64,000 nt of DNA from Bradyrhizobium paxllaeri (lineage in GTDB: Bacteria > Pseudomonadota > Alphaproteobacteria > Rhizobiales > Xanthobacteraceae): the NCBI RefSeq assembly GCF_001693515.2, contig NZ_CP042968.1, positions 1,240,001 through 1,304,000 of the forward strand. Direction: 5' to 3'. The notes beneath the pieces are model-generated. The model was not told the DNA's origin. It did not search any database and saw only the letters and a program-made list of their open reading frames with translations. A program made the position numbers and the translations under genes. Of the stretch, positions 42,791 through 51,418 are shown one piece after another (within the stretch, counting starts at the first letter, position 1; every line of letters starts with the position of its first letter).

Positions 42791-45700
42791 GGCTGTGCAG
42801 GGCTTTCAGGGTCGCCATGTACTGATCGAGATCGAAGCGGTCGATCAGCGCGCGCATTTGCGAAACGAAATCGGCATGTTCGGGGTGATCGTTGCCGATC
42901 TCATCGAGCTTGACCTGGATCGCTCTGATATAACCGAGTTGCCCGAGCCCGATCAGCTCTTCGACGTGCTTCACCGGCGGCCGCGAGCCCGTATCCGGCT
43001 TCCAGTGTGGGGCAGGGATCTGATCGGCCTCATACTGCCATTCGAGCTTGAGCGACTGCCGGATGGTCTCCAGCAGTTTTGGAATATCGATCGGCTTCAT
43101 CAGATAGCCGTCGTGGAACGGCTGGGCCAGCGGCGCGCCGTGGGCTTCCAGCGCGCTCGCCGATACCATCAGGATGCGGGCCTGATGATGGCCGCTCTCG
43201 CGCAACGCCTGCGCTACCGTCCATCCATCCATGCCGGCCATGGAGATATCCAGCAGGAACAAATCAGGCCGGCAATGCTGCGCCAGCGCGAGGCAGCCAG
43301 GGCCGTCGGGCGCGCTGAGCAGGATGAAGCCGAGCGGCGCCAGCACCTCGCGCAGGAGATCGCGATGCGTCGGATCGTCGTCGGTGATCAGAATGGTCTT
43401 GCGCTGGCCGTGATAGCCGAAGATCGGCGCCTCCACCGGGGCGATCCGCGTCGGGTTGGTGACCTCCGACAGCAGGATCTTGACACGGAACGTGCTGCCG
43501 TTGCCGACCTCGCTCGCCACCTTGATATCGCCGCCCATCACGCCCGCGAGCAGCCGGCTGATAGTGAGGCCGAGCCCGGTGCCGGTCTGCGGCTGCGAGA
43601 CGCCGAGCGCGCCGCGCTCGAACGGCGCGAAAATGCGTTCGAGATCGTCCGCCTGAATGCCGGGCCCGGTGTCGATGATCTCGAACTCCGCGACAGGGCT
43701 GCGGTAATGCACCGCGAATTGCACGCTGCCGCTTTGCGTGAATTTCAGTGCGTTCGACAACAGGTTGATCAGAACCTGCCGCAGCCGCTTCTCGTCGGCA
43801 TAGACCACGACCGGCAGCACCGCAGGTCGCTTGAACACGAAGTCGATGCCCTTGGCGGCAGCCTGGACGCGGAACATGCCGACGAGCTGATCGAGAAATT
43901 CGCTCAAGCGTACCTCGTCACGCGAGAGATACAGCCGGCCGGCCTCGATCTTGGAAATATCGAGAATGCCGTCGATCAGCCCCGACAGATGATCGGCGCT
44001 TCGTCGCACCACACGGACCTGGTCGCGCGGTTTGGTGGCAAGGCTCGAATCCTGTTCCAGCAACTGCGCGTAGCCCGAGATGGCGTTCAGCGGCGAGCGC
44101 AGCTCATGACTCAGCCCGACAACGTAGCGGCTCTTGGCGAGGTTGGCGGACTCAGCGACTTCCTTGGCGCGCTGCAACTCGGCGTCGGTGCGCTTGTGCG
44201 CGTCGATTTCCTGAATGAGCAGCGTGGTCTGCCGCCGCGTCTCGGCCTCCGCCGCGCGGCGGCTCTGCTCCGCCAGCACGAACAGCCACGCCACCACGCC
44301 GATGATGATGGTGAGCGCGAAAAACACCTTCCACAGCACGTCCGACAGCACAAAGTTCTCGACCGGCATCGTCGCCGAGGTCTGCAGATAGATCAGCCCG
44401 AGCGTCAGCCCGACGAGCCCTGCGGATACCGCGAACACGCCGAGGTAATGCCCGAACTGCGAATTGATCCGCGCAAAGATCGGCTCCGGCAGCAGTTTCC
44501 CGAGCATGTCCGAGACCTGGGCGCCGGCACGCGCATGCGGCTTGCAGAGATCGTGGCAGCGCGCATCGAGCGAACAGCACAGCGAGCAGATCGGCCCGGC
44601 ATAGGCCGGGCAGGAGGCCATGTCCTCCGGCTCGAACGAATGCTCGCAGATGCAGCACTGGATCGATTCAAGATTCTGCCAGCTCCGCTTCGGTTTTCGC
44701 GCGATGTAATATTTTCCGTCGGTCGCCCAGGCGATCAGCGGCGCGGTGACGAAGGCGACCGCCAGCGCCACGAAGGCGGAGAGGGCCTTCGCCGTCGGTC
44801 CGAACAGGCCGTAGAACGCCGAGATCGAGACGATGGTCGCGATCGTCATCGCGCCGACGCCGACCGGGTTGATGTCGCACAGGTGCGCGCGCTTGAACTC
44901 GATGTGTTGTGGCCGCAGCCCCAGCGGCTTGTTGACGACGAGATCGGCGACCAGCGCGCCGACCCAGGCAATCGCCACGTTGGAATAGAGCGCCAGCGTC
45001 TGCTCCAGCGCCTTGTAGACGCCGATCTCCATCAGCAGCAGCGCGACCACGACATTGAAGACGAGCCACACCACGCGGCCGGGATGGCTATGGGTCAGCC
45101 GCGAGAAGAAGTTCGACCAGGCGATCGAACCGGCATAGGCATTGGTGACGTTGATCTTGATTTGCGAGAGGATGACGAAGGCGCCGGTCAGCGCCAGCGC
45201 CATGTCGGGCTGTGATAGCACGTATCGAAACGCCTCGAGATACATGTGCGCCGGCTCGGCCGCCTGCTCGCTGGAGAGCCCGTGGCTCAGCGCAAAGAAG
45301 GCGAGGAACGAGCCCAGCAGCAGCTTGAGCGCGCCGAAGAGGATCCAGCCGGGGCCGGCGATCAATAGCGCAAGCCACCACGACGTTCGCGACGTGCGAC
45401 GATCACGCGGCAGAAAGCGCAGGAAGTCGACCTGCTCGCCGATCTGCGCCACCAGCGAGAACACCACGGAAGCCGCGGTGCCGAACAGCAGCAGATCGAG
45501 ATGCCCGCCGGCGTCGCCGTGTTCGCCGGCGAACTTGCGCCATTCTGTGAACGAAAGCGGATTGGCATAGGCGATCGCGACAAAGGGGAGGATATGCAGG
45601 ATGATCCAGATCGGCTGCGTCCACAATTGGAAGCGGCTGATCAGCGTGATGCCGTAGGTCACCAGCGGAATGATCACGACGGCGCTGATGAGATAGCCGA

Positions 45701-46151
45701 TCGGCCGCGGGATGCCGAAGCACATCTCCAGCGCGGAGGCGAGAATGACCGCCTCGATGGCGAAGAAGATGAAGGTGAAGGAGGCGTAGATCAGCGAGGT
45801 GATGGTCGAACCGATATAGCCGAAGCCGGCGCCGCGGGTCAGCAGATCAATATCGATGCCGCATTTGGCGGCATGATAGGCAATCGGCAGGCCGCAGAAG
45901 AAAATGATGACGCTGACGACCAGGATGGCAACGGTGGCATTGGTGGCGCCATAGTTCAGCGTAATCGTACCGCCGATCGCTTCCAGTGCCAGAAAAGAGA
46001 TCGCGCCAAGGGCCGTGTTGGCGACGCGGGCGGCAGACCATCGCCGCGCGCTCTTGGCGGTGAAGCGCAGCGCGTAGTCTTCCAACGTCTGGTTGGCAAC
46101 CCATTGATTATACTGGCGCCTGACGCGGTCTATCCGCTGCCGCCCTGCCAC
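42780..46151 (-). CDS. NCS1-permease/histidine-kinase/receiver fusion sensor (transceptor)
   Basis: A 1123-residue membrane sensor. Residues ~1-490 resemble an NCS1 (cytosine/purine/hydantoin) permease with about twelve membrane segments (AVAILVVSVIIFFCGLPIAY, GGTITLNYGATNATVAILVV). Residues 499-536 hold nine cysteines in a possible zinc site. Two more membrane helices (~565-640) lead to a coiled coil, a HisKA domain (SHELRSPLNAISGYAQLLEQ, His682), an ATPase domain (LLSNALKFTQSGS, DTGPGI, GTGLGLTISRLL) and a receiver (Asp968 in LFLLDISMAGMDG). The start is a GTG at 46151. It probably senses, and may also carry, an amide, urea or related nitrogen compound and signals to the downstream response regulator. 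Confidence 0.9.
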   Translation of the reverse strand: MAGRQRIDRVRRQYNQWVANQTLEDYALRFTAKSARRWSAARVANTALGAISFLALEAIGGTITLNYGATNATVAILVVSVIIFFCGLPIAYHAAKCGIDIDLLTRGAGFGYIGSTITSLIYASFTFIFFAIEAVILASALEMCFGIPRPIGYLISAVVIIPLVTYGITLISRFQLWTQPIWIILHILPFVAIAYANPLSFTEWRKFAGEHGDAGGHLDLLLFGTAASVVFSLVAQIGEQVDFLRFLPRDRRTSRTSWWLALLIAGPGWILFGALKLLLGSFLAFFALSHGLSSEQAAEPAHMYLEAFRYVLSQPDMALALTGAFVILSQIKINVTNAYAGSIAWSNFFSRLTHSHPGRVVWLVFNVVVALLLMEIGVYKALEQTLALYSNVAIAWVGALVADLVVNKPLGLRPQHIEFKRAHLCDINPVGVGAMTIATIVSISAFYGLFGPTAKALSAFVALAVAFVTAPLIAWATDGKYYIARKPKRSWQNLESIQCCICEHSFEPEDMASCPAYAGPICSLCCSLDARCHDLCKPHARAGAQVSDMLGKLLPEPIFARINSQFGHYLGVFAVSAGLVGLTLGLIYLQTSATMPVENFVLSDVLWKVFFALTIIIGVVAWLFVLAEQSRRAAEAETRRQTTLLIQEIDAHKRTDAELQRAKEVAESANLAKSRYVVGLSHELRSPLNAISGYAQLLEQDSSLATKPRDQVRVVRRSADHLSGLIDGILDISKIEAGRLYLSRDEVRLSEFLDQLVGMFRVQAAAKGIDFVFKRPAVLPVVVYADEKRLRQVLINLLSNALKFTQSGSVQFAVHYRSPVAEFEIIDTGPGIQADDLERIFAPFERGALGVSQPQTGTGLGLTISRLLAGVMGGDIKVASEVGNGSTFRVKILLSEVTNPTRIAPVEAPIFGYHGQRKTILITDDDPTHRDLLREVLAPLGFILLSAPDGPGCLALAQHCRPDLFLLDISMAGMDGWTVAQALRESGHHQARILMVSASALEAHGAPLAQPFHDGYLMKPIDIPKLLETIRQSLKLEWQYEADQIPAPHWKPDTGSRPPVKHVEELIGLGQLGYIRAIQVKLDEIGNDHPEHADFVSQMRALIDRFDLDQYMATLKALHSHDH

Positions 46152-46224
46152 TTCTGCTGCTCCTGCCCGCTCAACCGGTCCCTCCTGGCCAGCAAACTTC
46201 GTACCAGAAATCTACGTCGCTATT

Positions 46225-46268
46225 TTGCGGTGCAGAATACGCAATCCCACGTATCTGTGCAGTGCACA
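46225..46268. promoter_or_regulatory. Two inverted repeats in the divergent amide promoter region
   Basis: TTGCG (46225-46229) and CGCAA (46240-46244) are ten bases apart. TGTGCA-G-TGCACA (46256-46268) is a perfect 6-1-6 palindrome. They lie 58-101 bases before the importer gene and 74-117 before the sensor gene, in the only gap between the sensor and the operon, so they are candidate response-regulator sites. Confidence 0.5.
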
Positions 46269-46325
46269 ATTCCGGGCAATCCTCGCCTGACCAATAAGCG
46301 TTCTCGAAACAAAAATGGGGTGCTC

Positions 46326-47585
46326 ATGTCAGACGAACCAAACAAGGGCTTGCAGTCGCCGCTTCGCCGCAAACTGCTGATGGGCGCGGCGGCCCTGCCG
46401 CTCATTTCGATCCTTCCACGTCCTTCCTTCGGGGCAGGCCCCGCCACCTCCGTGGTCAACACCACGGGCCTCGCGGTCACGGATACGGAAGTCACCGTCG
46501 GCATTTTGCACTCCGCCACCGGCACGATGGCGATCTCGGAGACCGGCTCGATCCAGGCTGAAAAGCTCGCGATCGAACAGATCAATGCCATGGGCGGCGT
46601 GCTCGGGCGCAAGATCAGGTTCATCCAGGAAGACGGCGCCAGCGACTGGCCGACCTTTGCCGAAAAGGCCAAGAAGTTGCTCGTCAACGACAAGGTCGCG
46701 GCGATCATGGGCTGCTGGACCTCGGCCTCGCGCAAGGCGGTGCTGCCTGTCGTCGAGCAGTACAACGGCATGCTCTATTACCCGACCTTCTATGAAGGCC
46801 TCGAGCAGTCCAAGAACGTCATCTATACCGGCCAGGAAGCCACCCAGCAGATCCTCGCAGGGCTGAACTGGATCGCCAAGGAGAAGGGCGCCAAATCGTT
46901 CTTCTTCATCGGCTCGGATTACATCTGGCCGCGCACCTCGAACAAGATCGCGCGCAAGCACGTCGAGAACGTGCTGAAGGGCAAGGTCGTCGGCGAGGAA
47001 TATTACGCGCTCGGCAGCACGCAGTTCAATTCGGTCATCAACAAGATCAAGCTCACCAAGCCCGACGTTATCTTCACCGACGTGGTCGGCGGCTCGAACG
47101 TCGCGTTCTACAAGCAGCTCAAGGCGGCCGGCGTCGACCTCTCGAAGCAGGCGCTGCTGACAATCTCGGTGACCGAGGACGAAATCGACGGCATCGGCGG
47201 CGAGAACATCGCGGGCGCCTATGCCTGCATGAAGTACTTCCAGTCGCTCGACAATGCCAACAACAAGGCGTTCGTTCCGGCCTTCAAGAAGTTGTGGGGC
47301 GAGAAGACCGTGATCGGCGACGTCACGCAGGCCGGCTATCTCGGCCCGTGGCTGTGGAAATTGACCGTCGAGAAGGCCGGCAGCTTCGATGTCGACAAGA
47401 TCGCCGCCGCTTCGCCCGGCGTGGAATTCAAGGAAGCGCCCGAAGGTTACGTGCGCATCCATGAAAACCATCACCTGTGGTCAAAGACCCGCGTCGGCCG
47501 CGCCAAGCTCGATGGCCAGTTCGAGCTGATCTTCGAGACTTCGGATCTGGTCGAGCCCGATCCGTTTCCGAAGGGCTACCAGTAA
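46326..47585 (+). CDS. Short-chain amide/urea ABC transporter substrate-binding protein
   Basis: A 419-residue periplasmic binding protein of the UrtA/FmdD/AmiC type. A twin-arginine-like signal (SPLRRKLLMGAAALPLISIL) precedes the mature domain, which shows VTVGILHSATGTMAISETGS, IEQINAMGGVLGRKIRF, GCWTSASRKAVLPVVEQYNG and LYYPTFYEGLEQS, all characteristic of the urea/amide binding group. Its partners, two permeases and two ATPases, follow. The presence of formamidase and amidase genes in the same operon points to formamide, acetamide or urea as ligand. Confidence 0.9.
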   Translation: MSDEPNKGLQSPLRRKLLMGAAALPLISILPRPSFGAGPATSVVNTTGLAVTDTEVTVGILHSATGTMAISETGSIQAEKLAIEQINAMGGVLGRKIRFIQEDGASDWPTFAEKAKKLLVNDKVAAIMGCWTSASRKAVLPVVEQYNGMLYYPTFYEGLEQSKNVIYTGQEATQQILAGLNWIAKEKGAKSFFFIGSDYIWPRTSNKIARKHVENVLKGKVVGEEYYALGSTQFNSVINKIKLTKPDVIFTDVVGGSNVAFYKQLKAAGVDLSKQALLTISVTEDEIDGIGGENIAGAYACMKYFQSLDNANNKAFVPAFKKLWGEKTVIGDVTQAGYLGPWLWKLTVEKAGSFDVDKIAAASPGVEFKEAPEGYVRIHENHHLWSKTRVGRAKLDGQFELIFETSDLVEPDPFPKGYQ

Positions 47586-47635
47586 GGGCTGCGGACTCAC
47601 CGCAGGCTTCCCGAGCAAGAGCTCCCTGGCGTGGA

Positions 47636-47656
47636 CCGTCAATCCGCGCTTGACGG
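47636..47656 (+). terminator. Intercistronic stem-loop after the binding-protein gene
   Basis: CCGTCAA (47636-47642) pairs with TTGACGG (47650-47656) across seven bases, in the 131-base gap before the permease gene. Such hairpins commonly protect the abundant binding-protein message and reduce read-through. Confidence 0.45.
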
Positions 47657-47716
47657 CCCCGCGTCGCGACTTTGCTCGTGGCGCGGGGACTTTATCCCCT
47701 CGACGGAGAAACATCG

Positions 47717-48643
47717 ATGTTCGGCGACTATTCGATTGGCGATCTGGGCTCCATCTTCGTCATGCAGGGCTTTGCGGGCCTGATCCTGTTTTCCGTCTAC
47801 GTGTTGATGGCGCTGGGGCTCGCGATCATCTTCGGCCAGATGGGCGTCATCAACATGGCGCATGGCGAGTTCATGATTCTCGGCGCCTACGTCACCTGGC
47901 TGACGTCGAACACGTTTCAGTCCTATCTTCCGAGCCTGTTCAGCGGCTATTTCTTCCTCGCGATGATACTGGCCTTCCTGGCCTCCGGCGCGCTGGGGAT
48001 GCTGGTGGAATGGGTGCTGATACGGCACCTCTATAAGAGACCGCTCGATACGCTGCTCGCCACCTGGGGCCTCAGCCTGATGCTGCAGCAGACCTATCGC
48101 TCGGTGTTCGGCCCGCGCGAGGTCGGCGTCGAGCTGCCGCAATGGATGCTGGGTTCACTCAAGGTGACCGACAGCATCGAGGTCCCGATCAACGGCGTCT
48201 TCGTGATGGGCCTGACGGTGCTGATCACGATCGTGGTCGCCTACGTCCTGTACAAGTCACGCTGGGGCCGCCAGGTCCGCGCCGTGGTGCAGAACCGTAT
48301 CATGGCCGGCGCCGTCGGCATCAATACCGAGAAGGTCGACCGCTACACCTTCGGGCTTGGTTGCGGCATCGCCGGCATCGCCGGAAGCGCCTTCACCATG
48401 ATCGGCTCGACCGGGCCCACCTCAGGCCAGCTCTACATCGTCGATACGTTCCTGGTTGTCGTGTTTGGCGGCGCCGCCAGCCTGCTCGGCACGATCGCCT
48501 CCGCCTTCTCGATCTCGCAGACGCAGTCGACGCTGGAATTCTTCATGTCGGGCTCGATGGCCAAGGTGCTCACGCTGCTCGCTGTGGTCGGAATTCTGAT
48601 GCTGCGGCCGCAGGGCCTGTTCGCCCTCAAAGTCCGCAAATAA
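47717..48643 (+). CDS. Amide/urea ABC transporter permease 1 (UrtB/FmdE-like)
   Basis: A 308-residue LivH-type permease with about eight membrane helices. The conserved start of the pore, GLAIIFGQMGVINMAHGEFM, and ATWGLSLMLQQTYRSVFGP match UrtB; the EAA-like loop VRAVVQNRIMAGAVGINTEK contacts the ATPase. GGAGAA precedes the ATG at 47717; longer in-frame starts reach back to 47672 and are unlikely. Confidence 0.92.
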   Translation: MFGDYSIGDLGSIFVMQGFAGLILFSVYVLMALGLAIIFGQMGVINMAHGEFMILGAYVTWLTSNTFQSYLPSLFSGYFFLAMILAFLASGALGMLVEWVLIRHLYKRPLDTLLATWGLSLMLQQTYRSVFGPREVGVELPQWMLGSLKVTDSIEVPINGVFVMGLTVLITIVVAYVLYKSRWGRQVRAVVQNRIMAGAVGINTEKVDRYTFGLGCGIAGIAGSAFTMIGSTGPTSGQLYIVDTFLVVVFGGAASLLGTIASAFSISQTQSTLEFFMSGSMAKVLTLLAVVGILMLRPQGLFALKVRK

Positions 48644-48661
48644 CAGAGAGCAGGCACGGTC

Positions 48662-49801
48662 ATGATCAACTCACGCTTCTTCAATCGATCCGAGCTCATC
48701 GGCTTCATTGCGCTCGCCGCCGTCCTGTTCGTGATCCTGCCGCTGTCGCTGGATGTGTTCCGCCTCAACCTGGTCGCGAAATATCTGACCTACGCCTTTG
48801 TCGCGATCGGGCTTGTGTTGTGCTGGGGCTATGGCGGCATTCTGAGCCTGGGGCAGGGCGTGTTCTTCGGCCTCGGCGGCTACTGCATGGCGATGTTCCT
48901 CAAGCTGGAAGCCTCCAGCGTCGAGAACACCAAGATCCAGTCGACACCCGGCATTCCTGACTTCATGGACTGGAATCAGATCACTGCGCTGCCGCTGTTC
49001 TGGCAGCCGTTCCACAGTCTCACCTTTACCATCGCCGCCATCATCCTGGTGCCCGGCCTGTTCGCCCTGATCATCGGCACCGCGATGTTCAAGCGCCGCG
49101 TCGGCGGCACTTACTTCGCGATCATCACCCAGGCCGTCGCCGCGATCCTGACCATCCTGATCGTGGGACAGCAGGGCTATACCGGCGGCATCAACGGCAT
49201 GACCGACCTGCGTACCCTGAAGGGTTGGGACATCCGGCCGGACCATGCCAAGATCATCCTGTACTTCGTCGAGGTGATCCTGCTGTTCGCCTGCATCGGC
49301 ATCGCGCAGTTCATCCGCCTGACCAAGCTCGGCCGCATCCTGGTGGCGATGCGTGAACAGGAAGACCGCGTCCGCTTCTCCGGCTACAGCGTCGCCAACT
49401 TCAAGATCTTCGCCTTCTGCATGGCCGCGGTCTTCGCCGCGATCGGCGGCGCCATGTTCGCGCTCAATGTCGGCTTCATGTCACCGTCCTTTGTCGGCAT
49501 CGTGCCGTCGATCGAGATGGTGATCTACACGGCGGTCGGCGGGCGGATGTCGATCTTCGGCGCGGTGTGGGGCTCGCTGCTGGTCAACTTCGCCAAGACC
49601 GGCCTTTCGGAATCCTTCCCGCAGCTCTGGCTGTTCGGCCTCGGCGCGCTGTTCATCGCGGTCGTGCTGGCCTTCCCGAACGGCCTGTCGGGAATCTGGG
49701 CGGATTACGTTCAGCCGCGCATCGACCGGCTGCTGGCATCGCGAAAATCGAAACCTAAAGACGGCTGGAATTCCGTCGCCGACGGCGCACCGGCGGAGTG
49801 A
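48662..49801 (+). CDS. Amide/urea ABC transporter permease 2 (UrtC/FmdF-like)
   Basis: A 379-residue LivM-type permease. The N-terminal part carries GLVLCWGYGGILSLGQGVFF, the centre VGGTYFAIITQAVAAILTIL, and the ATPase-contacting loop LVAMREQEDRVRFSGYSVAN. The C-terminus has a short charged tail. It begins 18 bases after the first permease gene, and the stop is followed by an AGGAGG ribosome site that serves a 14-codon ORF before the ATPase gene. Confidence 0.92.
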   Translation: MINSRFFNRSELIGFIALAAVLFVILPLSLDVFRLNLVAKYLTYAFVAIGLVLCWGYGGILSLGQGVFFGLGGYCMAMFLKLEASSVENTKIQSTPGIPDFMDWNQITALPLFWQPFHSLTFTIAAIILVPGLFALIIGTAMFKRRVGGTYFAIITQAVAAILTILIVGQQGYTGGINGMTDLRTLKGWDIRPDHAKIILYFVEVILLFACIGIAQFIRLTKLGRILVAMREQEDRVRFSGYSVANFKIFAFCMAAVFAAIGGAMFALNVGFMSPSFVGIVPSIEMVIYTAVGGRMSIFGAVWGSLLVNFAKTGLSESFPQLWLFGLGALFIAVVLAFPNGLSGIWADYVQPRIDRLLASRKSKPKDGWNSVADGAPAE

Positions 49802-49811
49802 GGAGGCAGAT

Positions 49812-49856
49812 ATGCTCATCGGTCACCTCGGTGCCGATGCCCAACTGGCGAAATGA
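49812..49856 (+). other. 14-residue leader ORF, partial duplicate of the start of the next gene
   Basis: The 16 bases ATGCTCATCGGTCACC occur here and again at 49868, the start of the ATPase gene. This copy has the better ribosome site (AGGAGGCAGAT) and reads MLIGHLGADAQLAK then TGA, ending 11 bases before the real start. It is either a small duplication or a leader that couples translation. Confidence 0.5.
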
Positions 49857-49867
49857 GGAAATAGACC

Positions 49868-50623
49868 ATGCTCATCGGTCACCAGCCCAAACCCTTCCTG
49901 CTCGCGGTCGAGGGACTCACCGTGTCCTTCGACGGCTTCAAGGCCGTGAACAATCTCTCCTTCTATGTCGAGGAGAACGAGATCCGCGTCATCATCGGCC
50001 CGAACGGCGCCGGCAAGACCACGGTGCTCGATCTGATCTGCGGAAAGACCAAGGCCACCTCCGGGTCGATCCAGTTTCGCGGCAAGGAGCTGACGAAGCT
50101 GAAGGAGAACCAGATCGTGCAGACCGGCGTGGGACGCAAGTTCCAGACGCCGTCGGTGTTCGAGGACCTGACCGTGTTCGAGAATCTCGAAATTTCATAC
50201 CCACGCGGCCGCACCGTGTTCGGCTCGCTGGCCTTTAAGCGCGACGCGGCGGTCAAGGAACGCGTCGAGGAAGTTGCCGAGATGATCTTTTTGAAGGATC
50301 GCCTCGACACCTATGCCGACCAACTCAGCCACGGCCAGAAGCAGTGGCTCGAGATCGGCATGCTGCTGATCCAGGACCCGGAGCTCCTGATGCTCGACGA
50401 GCCGGTGGCCGGCATGAGCGTCTCCGAGCGCGCCAAGACCGCCGAATTGCTCAACCGCATCATCAAGGACCGCTCGGTGCTCGTCATCGAGCACGACATG
50501 AAATTCGTCGAGGACATCGCTCACAAGGTCACGGTGCTGCACCAGGGCCAGATTCTGTCGGAGGGCACGATGGAGAAGGTCAAGAACGACCCGAAGGTCA
50601 TTGAAGTCTACCTCGGACATTAG
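49868..50623 (+). CDS. Amide/urea ABC transporter ATPase 1 (UrtD-like)
   Basis: A 251-residue ABC ATPase of the LivG/UrtD type. Walker A is IIGPNGAGKTTVLDLI, the Q-loop region VGRKFQTPSVFEDLTVFENL, the signature LSHGQKQWLEIGML and Walker B LLMLDEPVAGMSV, with H-loop VLVIEHDMKFVEDI. The signature reads LSHGQ as in UrtD and related proteins, not LSGGQ. A palindromic repeat separates it from the second ATPase gene. Confidence 0.93.
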   Translation: MLIGHQPKPFLLAVEGLTVSFDGFKAVNNLSFYVEENEIRVIIGPNGAGKTTVLDLICGKTKATSGSIQFRGKELTKLKENQIVQTGVGRKFQTPSVFEDLTVFENLEISYPRGRTVFGSLAFKRDAAVKERVEEVAEMIFLKDRLDTYADQLSHGQKQWLEIGMLLIQDPELLMLDEPVAGMSVSERAKTAELLNRIIKDRSVLVIEHDMKFVEDIAHKVTVLHQGQILSEGTMEKVKNDPKVIEVYLGH

Positions 50624-50670
50624 CGCATGATCCCGGAAAGTGGCGTCCGGTTTCCGGACAAGATCATGCG
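50624..50670. repeat. Dispersed palindromic repeat inside the amide operon
   Basis: CGCATGATC (50624-50632) and CCGGAAA (50633-50639) are mirrored by TTTCCGG (50651-50657) and GATCATGCG (50662-50670). It belongs to the same family as the element at 15171-15215 and sits between the two ATPase genes. Confidence 0.65.
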
Positions 50671-50693
50671 TAGAAAATAAGGAGAGCGCGTCG

Positions 50694-51383
50694 ATGCTGG
50701 CTATCTCGGATCTTCACGTCGCTTACGGCCAGAGCGAAGTGCTGCACGGCCTCAACGTCTCGGTGGCGCCCAACGAGATCGTGGCGATCATGGGCCGTAA
50801 CGGCATGGGCAAGACCACGCTGATGAAATCGCTGATGGGTATTCTGCCTGCGAAGAGCGGCTCGGTGAAAATGGACGGCGCCGAGCTCAACGCGATGCAG
50901 AGCTTCGAGCGGGTCGCAAAGGGCCTCGCCTATGTGCCGCAGGGCCGCATGATCTTCTCCACCATGACGGTGAAGGAGAACATCGAAACCGGCCTGGTCG
51001 TCTCAGGCGGCTCGGAAGTGCCCGACGACATCTATGAGCTGTTTCCGGTGCTGCTGGAGATGAAGAACCGCCGCGGCGGCAATCTGTCGGGCGGTCAACA
51101 GCAGCAGCTCGCGATTGCGCGCGCGCTCGCGACCAAACCGAAAGTGCTGCTGCTGGATGAGCCGACCGAGGGCATCCAGCCGTCGATCATCAAGGACATG
51201 GCGCGCACCTTGAAACGCATCCGCGACGAGCGCGGCCTTTCGATCGTCGTCTCCGAACAGGTCTTGAGCTTTGCGCTCGATATCGCCGACCGCGTGCTGG
51301 TCATCGAGAACGGCGAGATCGTTCGCGACGACCCGCGCGACAGCGTCGATGCCGCGCAGGTCTCGAAATTCCTGTCCGTTTGA
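50694..51383 (+). CDS. Amide/urea ABC transporter ATPase 2 (UrtE-like)
   Basis: A 229-residue LivF/UrtE-type ATPase. Walker A is IMGRNGMGKTTLMKSL, followed by LAYVPQGRMIFSTMTVKENI, the signature LSGGQQQQLAIARAL and Walker B VLLLDEPTEGIQPS; the H-loop position reads VVSEQVLSFAL, with the histidine replaced, as is common in UrtE/LivF proteins. AAGGAGAG precedes the ATG at 50694. Confidence 0.93.
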   Translation: MLAISDLHVAYGQSEVLHGLNVSVAPNEIVAIMGRNGMGKTTLMKSLMGILPAKSGSVKMDGAELNAMQSFERVAKGLAYVPQGRMIFSTMTVKENIETGLVVSGGSEVPDDIYELFPVLLEMKNRRGGNLSGGQQQQLAIARALATKPKVLLLDEPTEGIQPSIIKDMARTLKRIRDERGLSIVVSEQVLSFALDIADRVLVIENGEIVRDDPRDSVDAAQVSKFLSV

Positions 51384-51418
51384 ACCGTAACTGTGCTGTT
51401 TAAAAAGGGGAGCTATCG

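Noticed and set aside
42501..45215. A 904-codon open frame on the + strand
   Set aside because: It lies antisense to the transporter-kinase gene, is rich in arginine, glutamine and aspartate with no domain, and has no ribosome site. Typical GC-rich antisense frame.
46152..46325. A sigma-54 promoter for the amide operon
   Set aside because: No GG-N10-GC element with acceptable flanks was found in the divergent gap on either strand.
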